A stretch of 5,953 nucleotides of DNA from G020350405 sp964513655 (GTDB taxonomy: Bacteria; Planctomycetota; Phycisphaerae; Sedimentisphaerales; Anaerobacaceae): the NCBI GenBank assembly GCA_964513655.1, contig CAZENQ010000140.1:1-5953 (forward strand). Direction: 5' to 3'. The notes under the pieces were generated by a model that saw nothing but the letters and a program-made list of their open reading frames with translations, did not search any database and was not told the origin of the DNA. Below are positions 1-4,002 of the stretch, one piece after another (the stretch's first letter is position 1; every line of letters begins with the position of its first letter). The position numbers and the translations under genes are program-made.

Positions 1-240
1 CTTTCCTCCAAGATATACACTAGTTTAAATAGTGTATATTGCGCGCCGCCTCCCGGCCCGCCAATTTTTGACCCACAAAAACCACCCATTTTCCGTCAAA
101 ATCTTCGAATATTTTCACACTTTGAAACACTTCCACACACTTCTTCGAGCGCAATTCTGCAACTTTTTATATGTTTTTCCAAACTTTTCACACTTTTTCA
201 CACTTTGAAACACTTTTCAACACCCCCAACCCCCATTTTT
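1..240 (+). repeat. Left arm of a long inverted repeat
   Basis: The reverse complement of this stretch aligns almost colinearly with 3389-3629; base 1 pairs with 3629 and base 240 with 3389. Bases 1-55 match the other arm exactly, and so do about 47 bp at the inner end (194-240), which contain the C5-A2-C5 run. The middle (about 60-170) is diverged, with small indels. The plus strand here is almost free of G (181-240 has 21 C and 1 G). Two dyads TTTCA-N5-TGAAA sit inside (113-127, 196-210). No coding potential is seen. The arm begins at the window edge, so its true outer boundary is unknown. It could be a dispersed intergenic repeat or a non-autonomous element; no transposase is present. Confidence 0.9.
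13..39. repeat. AT-rich palindrome in the left repeat arm
   Basis: Ten-base arms ATATACACTA and TAGTGTATAT flank the 7-base centre GTTTAAA, itself palindromic apart from one base. The same palindrome lies in the right arm at 3591-3617. Perfect conservation inside the identical 55-bp tip suggests a protein-binding or structure-forming site. Function unknown. Confidence 0.85.
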
Positions 241-293
241 AGCCCAAAATCAAGGGCGACCCCGCACCTGTCAAACTCCCAACCCCCATTTTT
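225..293 (+). repeat. Direct duplication of CCCAACCCCCATTTTT
   Basis: The 16-mer CCCAACCCCCATTTTT occurs at 225-240 and again at 278-293. Both copies are followed by a further C run. The right arm carries only one copy, in reverse complement at 3389-3404. The left side thus seems to hold an extra 53-bp duplication between the repeat arm and the end of dtd. The rest of 241-342 is C/A/T-rich non-coding sequence, and no terminator hairpin for dtd was found there. Confidence 0.8.
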
Positions 294-342
294 CCCACAA
301 AATCCCACACCAAATTTTCCCCTCGCATTATAAGATGACAAG

Positions 343-792
343 TCAAAACAACCGCGAACTGTCGAGCAGAAAAGTTACCGGCCCGTCATTAATACTGCTC
401 ACATGCATATGCTCACCAAACGCCCCCTTTTCTACCCCCACACCCCTTTCAGCTACCAAAAACACCACTTTTTCGTAAAGCTCCTCCGCCTGCACTGCCT
501 CCCCCGCCCCATCGAACCCGGGACGCCGACCCTTACGGCAGTCCCCGTGAAGAGTAAAATTGCTTACCAAAAGGACCCTGCCGCCAACATCGACCAGACT
601 TCGATTCATCTTGCCTTCCTCGTCGCCGAAGATACGCAGATTAACCAGCTTATCGGCCATAAACTCAGCATCGCTTGGCGTATCCGCCCTGCCGACGCTA
701 ATATAAACGAGTAAACCATTATCGATTTGTGCGACAGTTTGGCCGTCCGTCTCGACCCGGCTTTGCAAAACCCGTTGTATGACTGCCCGCAC
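343..792 (-). CDS. dtd: D-aminoacyl-tRNA deacylase (D-Tyr-tRNA deacylase)
   Basis: Dtd hydrolyses D-amino acids (and glycine) mischarged on tRNA, a cytoplasmic proofreading step acting in trans. The 149-residue product has the normal family length. It opens with the family hallmark RAVIQRV (residues 2-8). The first signature appears as SNFTL (77-81) followed by RKGRRP (86-91). The second is NDGPVT (135-140), containing the Gly-cisPro dipeptide that rejects L-amino acids. The usual form of the first motif is SQFTL, so Gln is replaced by Asn here; Thr80 is kept. The frame is open for 28 more codons upstream to an ATG at 876, but the GTG at 792 is preferred. It starts exactly at the conserved N-terminus and follows AGGA at 798-801 with a 5-nt gap. 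The gene is last in the parB/unknown/dtd series, 134 bp after its neighbour. No functional link to partitioning is known. Confidence 0.96.
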   Translation of the reverse strand: MRAVIQRVLQSRVETDGQTVAQIDNGLLVYISVGRADTPSDAEFMADKLVNLRIFGDEEGKMNRSLVDVGGRVLLVSNFTLHGDCRKGRRPGFDGAGEAVQAEELYEKVVFLVAERGVGVEKGAFGEHMHVSSINDGPVTFLLDSSRLF

Positions 793-797
793 AGTTA

Positions 798-810
798 TCC
801 TTTCTCCCCC
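798..810 (-). promoter_or_regulatory. Ribosome binding site that decides the dtd start
   Basis: Read on the minus strand this is GGGGGAGAAAGGA, with AGGA five bases before the GTG at 790-792. It supports the short GTG start over the upstream in-frame ATG at 874-876. Confidence 0.7.
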
Positions 811-926
811 GGGCTTTGGCGGCCTAATCCGATTATTCGTACGCCCGCTGGGTTTGACCGGAACTGCTTGCCGCAACTGAAGAGACTACTTATATTTGAT
901 AATACCGTCGTGCAATTTGTGCTTTT

Positions 927-1565
927 CTACATCGGCGGCCCTGTGCCCCTTCTACTTCCTTGGCGATTCCTTCGGCTCGGTTCGCGAGTGCGGTCTCTGC
1001 TACGGCCGCGGTCTCTGCCACCACGCTCACGGTCTCTGCCTCTTCGGCCCTCTCGCTCTTGTTCTCTCTGGCGGCGCCTCGCATCCTCAATTATTTGGGT
1101 CGTTTCCTCGAACCGCTTCTGTCTTTCCGACAGCAGGGCATCAATCCCATCTGTTATCTTTACGGCTTGCTCCTCGACGGCGAGCTCTCGGAGCAGATTA
1201 AGCTCCGCACTGACCTGCTCGTGCACCGCTCTTGCTAAGGCTCTCTTGTCAAGATTGGGGCGTTCCCACTCTCTTGTTTCTTTTTGATTTCCCTCGTTTG
1301 CCCGTTCTAATGCCTCTTCATGGCCTTCAAATATCTTATTTATGTCTTTGTTCGGATCAGCCACGGCGTTGGCATCCGCGGTCGAATTTGGATCCTTGGC
1401 CTGCTTGCGTTCTACCTTCTTGGCTCGGGGGTCTTGTGGTGGACCGTAGCCAGGCGGTCCACCATAGCCCGGCGGTCCCGGATAGCCCGGCGGCTGGGCA
1501 AAAACCTCGATGAGACCTAAAGAAACTGCCAGTAAAACCAACACGGCAATAATAACGCGTTTCAC
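927..1565 (-). CDS. Secreted coiled-coil protein with arginine-rich tail, function unknown
   Basis: I do not recognise a family. The 212-residue product has a clear signal peptide: MKR, a hydrophobic stretch at about 4-19, and likely signal peptidase I cleavage after VFA (residue 23). There is no lipobox cysteine, so it should be a soluble exported protein. Residues 25-43 carry three PPGY repeats in a Pro/Gly-rich linker. Next comes an Asp/Asn/Ala stretch with two DPN motifs (about 58-72), then a charged, probably helical coiled-coil segment (about 75-165). The tail (about 163-207) is extremely Arg-rich, with RGRD/RDRE-like units. Part of it is encoded by a degenerate tandem repeat in which CGGTCTCTGC recurs on the plus strand at 991, 1009 and 1030. 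The start is GTG, with a strong GGAGGA six bases upstream. It lies between parB and dtd on the same strand. The tail could bind an anionic polymer; that is inference only. Confidence 0.85.
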   Translation of the reverse strand: MKRVIIAVLVLLAVSLGLIEVFAQPPGYPGPPGYGGPPGYGPPQDPRAKKVERKQAKDPNSTADANAVADPNKDINKIFEGHEEALERANEGNQKETREWERPNLDKRALARAVHEQVSAELNLLRELAVEEQAVKITDGIDALLSERQKRFEETTQIIEDARRRQREQEREGRRGRDRERGGRDRGRSRDRTREPSRRNRQGSRRGTGPPM

Positions 1566-1605
1566 AATACGTCCTCCAAAACTATAATAATGTCAATTAC
1601 AATCG

Positions 1606-1627
1606 ACCGGCGGCTAGACCTGCCGGT
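1606..1627. other. GC-rich hairpin between parB and the secreted-protein gene
   Basis: ACCGGCGG and CCTGCCGGT can pair around the loop CTAGA, with one bulged T. No T run follows on either strand, so it is not a standard intrinsic terminator. It would lie in the 5' leader of the 927-1565 gene, where it could affect mRNA stability or processing. Confidence 0.5.
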
Positions 1628-1642
1628 TAACAGCATATATTT

Positions 1643-1658
1643 ATTATACCAGATTATA
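1643..1658 (-). promoter_or_regulatory. Putative extended -10 promoter for the secreted-protein gene
   Basis: On the minus strand two perfect TATAAT hexamers occur ten bases apart, at 1653-1658 and 1643-1648. The one nearer the gene is preceded by TGG, giving an extended -10 (TGnTATAAT). No good -35 is visible. Transcription from here would give a leader of about 70 nt before the GTG at 1565. This suggests the gene can be expressed independently of parB. Confidence 0.5.
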
Positions 1659-1724
1659 CCGGATAATGTTCCAAGTCCCTGCGCAAAAATCACGCAAATT
1701 TGCTGTTTTGTGGCTGACAGGCCC

Positions 1725-2675
1725 TCAGACCTGCTCGGCGCAGGACAAACCAAGGCGTTCTGTGATTCTATCGAACTCGTCCAAGGAATAGAATTCGATG
1801 ATTATCTTGCCTCTCTGGCCATTTTTGCGGGTTTCAATTGATACCTTCGTGCCCAGCTGGCGGCTGAGTTCGCTCTGAAGGTCCAGAATATGAGCTGGTT
1901 TGGGGCTTGGCGGTGTCTTGAGCTGGCCGGTCCCGGCAAGATATTTCCTGACTAATCTTTCGACCTCGCGTACGCTGAGCCGCCCTGCCAGTGCCCGGTT
2001 GGCGAGCTTTCGACGAAGCTCGTCCGTGGGCAGTGCAAGTATGGCCCGGGCGTGTCCCATAGTCAACTGGCCCTCGATTAGCATTCGCTGGATTTCATCC
2101 GGCAGGTCGAGTAGCCGCAGGCAGTTGGCAATAACCGAGCGGTTTTCACCGAGTCGCTCGGCGGCTTCGGCTTGAGTCAGAGAGAAAGTGCTTAGATAGT
2201 TTTTATAGGCCTTTGCGCGTTCGATAGCATTAAGGTCGGCCCGGTGGATGTTCTCCACCAGTGTCAATTCGAGCATCTGCTCATCTGTCGCTGCGCGAAC
2301 CAGCGCAGGTATGGTTGCCAGGGAAGCTAATTTTGCAGCTCGGAACCGGCGCTCTCCGGCAATCAGCTCGAACCCTGAGGCCGCGGGGCGGACAATAATC
2401 GGTTGAATTACGCCGTTTGCCTTAATGGATTCAGCCAAATCCTCCAGCTCCCGCTGGTCCCATACTGTCCGCGGCTGATAGGGATTTGGGAATATCGCAT
2501 CGATGCTGATTTCCTTTAGTGAACTGTGTAACTCTTTGTCTGGAGGGAAGTTAGCTACCATAGCGGAACTGGATGGTGCTTGGTTTGGCTCGCTCGGGCC
2601 GGATGTTATCGGACCTAAAAGTGACGCCAACCCCCTGCCGAGATGTTTTGGTTTTTCTCTTTTTTTGTTGGCCAT
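1725..2675 (-). CDS. parB: Chromosome-partitioning protein ParB
   Basis: ParB is a CTP-dependent DNA clamp that loads at parS, spreads along DNA, and recruits ParA and SMC to segregate the origin region. The 316-residue protein shows the full family layout. A short N-terminal peptide GRGLASLLG (13-21) is the ParA-interacting type. A low-complexity linker runs to about 53. The N-terminal CTPase domain carries NPYQPR (64-69), GERRFRA (107-113) and ENIHRADLN (141-149). The helix-turn-helix parS reader starts at LTQAEAAERLG (166-176) and is followed by GHARAIL (207-213). The C-terminal dimerisation segment is KIIIEFYSLDEFDRI (290-304). Box III departs mildly from the usual ENIQREDLN (Gln to His, Glu to Ala). 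The ATG is preceded by AAGGAG at about 7 nt. Two parS sites lie just upstream, fitting a chromosomal ParB, but no parA is adjacent. The gene leads a three-gene minus-strand series. Confidence 0.97.
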   Translation of the reverse strand: MANKKREKPKHLGRGLASLLGPITSGPSEPNQAPSSSAMVANFPPDKELHSSLKEISIDAIFPNPYQPRTVWDQRELEDLAESIKANGVIQPIIVRPAASGFELIAGERRFRAAKLASLATIPALVRAATDEQMLELTLVENIHRADLNAIERAKAYKNYLSTFSLTQAEAAERLGENRSVIANCLRLLDLPDEIQRMLIEGQLTMGHARAILALPTDELRRKLANRALAGRLSVREVERLVRKYLAGTGQLKTPPSPKPAHILDLQSELSRQLGTKVSIETRKNGQRGKIIIEFYSLDEFDRITERLGLSCAEQV

Positions 2676-2826
2676 ATGAACGCTCCTTCACAACCTGTAA
2701 TGAAATCCTGTTTCGTTTTTTAGAACCTCCGGTCAAGGTTTAACCGTCAGCTCAAATAATACTTCGGAATTTTTCTGGGAAATTCTGCAACTTTACACGA
2801 CTGAAAAACGGTTTTCGGAGAAAAAA
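2676..2826. other. Intergenic region between parB and the first parS
   Basis: AT-rich non-coding stretch that should contain the parB promoter. On the minus strand a weak TATTAT (around 2757-2762) is the best -10 candidate, without a convincing -35. It shares the 14-mer AATTCTGCAACTTT (2781-2794) with the left repeat arm (153-166). No consensus DnaA boxes (TTATNCACA) were seen. Confidence 0.5.
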
Positions 2827-2842
2827 TGTTTCACGTGAAACA
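2827..2842. other. parS: parS site 1 (ParB loading site)
   Basis: TGTTTCACGTGAAACA is a perfect 16-bp palindrome matching the bacterial parS consensus. It lies 151 bp upstream of the parB start codon. The HTH of the ParB encoded here is expected to bind it, and binding could also feed back on parB transcription. Confidence 0.96.
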
Positions 2843-3133
2843 ATTAATAAAGGCAAAGCAGTCTGCAGAAAGAAGTCAGGAGTTGGGAGTTTAGACGGTT
2901 AGCGGGCGAAATACTGGGATGGGTTTATGGCGTTTATCACCTTTCGGACTGGATGATGCATCGCGGCGCGGCCGGGGGAAGGAATTAACCGCTAAGATTG
3001 GAGGACGCAAGGAATACTCGATTGCACAGGGTACAGTAGTCACAATTGCAGAGATCGCCTCGGCTGCTCCGCCAAGAAGAGAGGGCGTTTGTAGCGGCCG
3101 AATGGGGCATTGACGCGGGCCGGGCAGGGCAGA
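2843..3133. other. Non-coding spacer between the two parS sites
   Basis: About 290 bp, richer in G than in C on the plus strand. Short ORFs exist on both strands, but none has a recognisable protein, good codon pattern or ribosome site. No RNA gene was recognised. It is probably centromere spacer, or a decayed sequence. Confidence 0.5.
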
Positions 3134-3149
3134 TGTTTCACGTGGAACA
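3134..3149. other. parS: parS site 2 (ParB loading site)
   Basis: TGTTTCACGTGGAACA differs from site 1 at one position and keeps the invariant CACGTG core with both outer half-sites. It is 307 bp from site 1 centre to centre. Two sites this close form a small parS cluster, as is common near bacterial origins. Confidence 0.93.
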
Positions 3150-3388
3150 AGTGTTATGAATACGGCTACAGTGAGGAAGAAGGTGGAGGCCGGGCTGCGA
3201 GGACAGATGATACTGACCAAGCGGAGAAGCGGAACGGCGCGCAGGGGGAAGGAACGTTTGTTAGGGAGATGCGGCGCGGGAGCATGTGTAAGTACAGGCC
3301 CCGCAAGGAGTTAGTTAAACATGTATCAAATAAGAGCGCGAGTTAACTGCGGGGCGAATTGCAGGAGGGGGAGCGGCGTTTTTTGGGG
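3150..3388. other. G-rich non-coding spacer before the right repeat arm
   Basis: Purine- and G-rich on the plus strand (3181-3240 has 26 G and 13 C). The short ORF across it reads through parS and looks random. Nothing else was recognised. Confidence 0.45.
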
Positions 3389-3629
3389 AAAAATGGGGGT
3401 TGGGGGTGTTGAAAAGTGTTTCAAAGTGTGAAAAATTGTGAAAAGTTTGGAAAAACTGAGAAAAAGGGGTGAAATTGCGCTCGAATAAGTGTTTGAAAGT
3501 GTTTCAAAGTGTGAAAATTTACGAAAAATTTAGCGTTAAAATGGGGGGTTTAGGGGGATCAAAAATTGGCCGGGCGGGAGGCGGCGCGCAATATACACTA
3601 TTTAAACTAGTGTATATCTTGGAGGAAAG
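3389..3629 (-). repeat. Right arm of the long inverted repeat
   Basis: Reverse-complement partner of 1-240. The terminal 55 bp (3575-3629) and the inner block from 3389 (about 47 bp, with G5-T2-G5) are exact matches; the central part is diverged. The plus strand here has almost no C (none in 3381-3420, against 18 G). Two dyads TTTCA-N5-TGAAA lie at 3419-3433 and 3502-3516. The outer end reads CTTGGAGGAAAG, resembling an outward-facing Shine-Dalgarno sequence; the left arm has the same feature facing the other way. No transposase or target-site duplication is visible. Confidence 0.9.
3591..3617. repeat. AT-rich palindrome in the right repeat arm
   Basis: Copy of the 13-39 palindrome in the opposite orientation: arms ATATACACTA and TAGTGTATAT around TTTAAAC. 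It is identical in sequence to the left copy. Confidence 0.85.
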
Positions 3630-3666
3630 TGTCGCATATTGACAAATTTCCTATCAATTTGCGACA
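3630..3666. other. 37-nt inverted repeat directly outside the right arm
   Basis: TGTCGCATATTGA (3630-3642) and TCAATTTGCGACA (3654-3666) are complementary over 13 bp with one mismatch, around an 11-base loop. No T tract follows, so it is more likely an operator-like dyad or structural element than an intrinsic terminator. It abuts the end of the long repeat at 3629. From 3667 to 3870 nothing else was recognised. Confidence 0.6.
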
Positions 3667-3870
3667 GGTTTTGAGCAGCCGGAGGCGGCAAATAGTGGAC
3701 AGGTGGTGGCGGTAATTTAAGGGCGGTTGCGGCCCCAGTTAGATAGACTGCGTCATCTCACGGGGTAAAGGTTAGGGTTTGGCCACGAAAAATGGGTTAT
3801 CGGATTGAACATACGTTTGCATTCCTGAGCCAAAACATCAGCACAAAGCGTCAGTTTCTGCGAAAAACCC

Positions 3871-3898
3871 TTGACTTTGGACTACAATTGGGTATAAT
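3871..3898 (+). promoter_or_regulatory. Sigma70-type promoter of the beta-helix gene
   Basis: TTGACT (3871-3876) and a perfect TATAAT (3893-3898) are separated by 16 bp. Transcription would start near 3904-3906, leaving a leader of about 97 nt before the ATG at 4003. It is the best promoter in the window and correctly oriented for the downstream gene. Confidence 0.8.
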
Positions 3899-3905
3899 AC
3901 TGCCA

Positions 3906-3946
3906 GCTTAGTGGATGGAAATCCAGAAATTAGGGAACAGCTAAGC
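3906..3946 (+). other. Potential structured leader with GNRA tetraloop
   Basis: GCTTAG (3906-3911) can pair with CTAAGC (3941-3946). Stacked directly on it is a hairpin TGGAT-GGAA-ATCCA (3912-3925) whose loop is of GNRA type. The 15 bases 3926-3940 would bulge on the 3' side. It begins almost exactly at the predicted transcription start. It matches no riboswitch class I can name, and could stabilise the mRNA. Confidence 0.4.
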
Positions 3947-4002
3947 CCTTTTGCGCATCATATAAGCGGACAAGGAGCGAAACTTGCGAAAGGAGCCGAA
4001 AA

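Noticed and set aside
13..39. XerCD dif-like recombination site
   Set aside because: The palindrome has roughly dif-like size, but the arms do not match XerC/XerD consensus halves without gaps. Two copies beside parS would also be unexpected.
112..215. Repeated TTTTCACA words as DnaA boxes
   Set aside because: They differ from TTATNCACA at two or more positions and are better explained by the TTTCA-N5-TGAAA dyads.
793..876. In-frame upstream ATG extending Dtd by 28 residues
   Set aside because: The extension is Pro/Arg-rich and unlike the family. The conserved protein begins at the GTG at 792, which has its own ribosome binding site.
1606..1627. Intrinsic terminator after parB
   Set aside because: The hairpin is GC-rich but lacks a T run on either strand and lies over 90 bp downstream of the parB stop.
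1562..1753. 63-codon minus-strand ORF overlapping the parB 3' end
   Set aside because: It overlaps parB, the likely promoter and the start of the next gene in another frame, and has no recognisable sequence.
2891..3220. 109-codon minus-strand ORF across the parS spacer
   Set aside because: It has no conserved motif or convincing ribosome site and overlaps parS site 2. The open frame is likely chance in G-rich DNA.
3110..3346. 78-codon plus-strand ORF between parS and the right arm
   Set aside because: It reads through parS site 2, has a random-looking Arg/Gly/Glu composition, no ribosome site and no recognisable motif.
1..3629. Composite transposon or insertion sequence bounded by the inverted repeat
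   Set aside because: No transposase or recombinase is encoded between the arms. The cargo is housekeeping (parB, dtd), and no target-site duplication can be checked because the left flank is outside the window.
3629..3715. 28-codon GTG ORF following GGAGG at the end of the right repeat arm
   Set aside because: Only 3 nt separate GGAGG from GTG, and the frame overlaps the 3630-3666 dyad. The peptide (starting VSHIDKFPINLRQ) is too short to assign. It could be a gene remnant, but support is thin.
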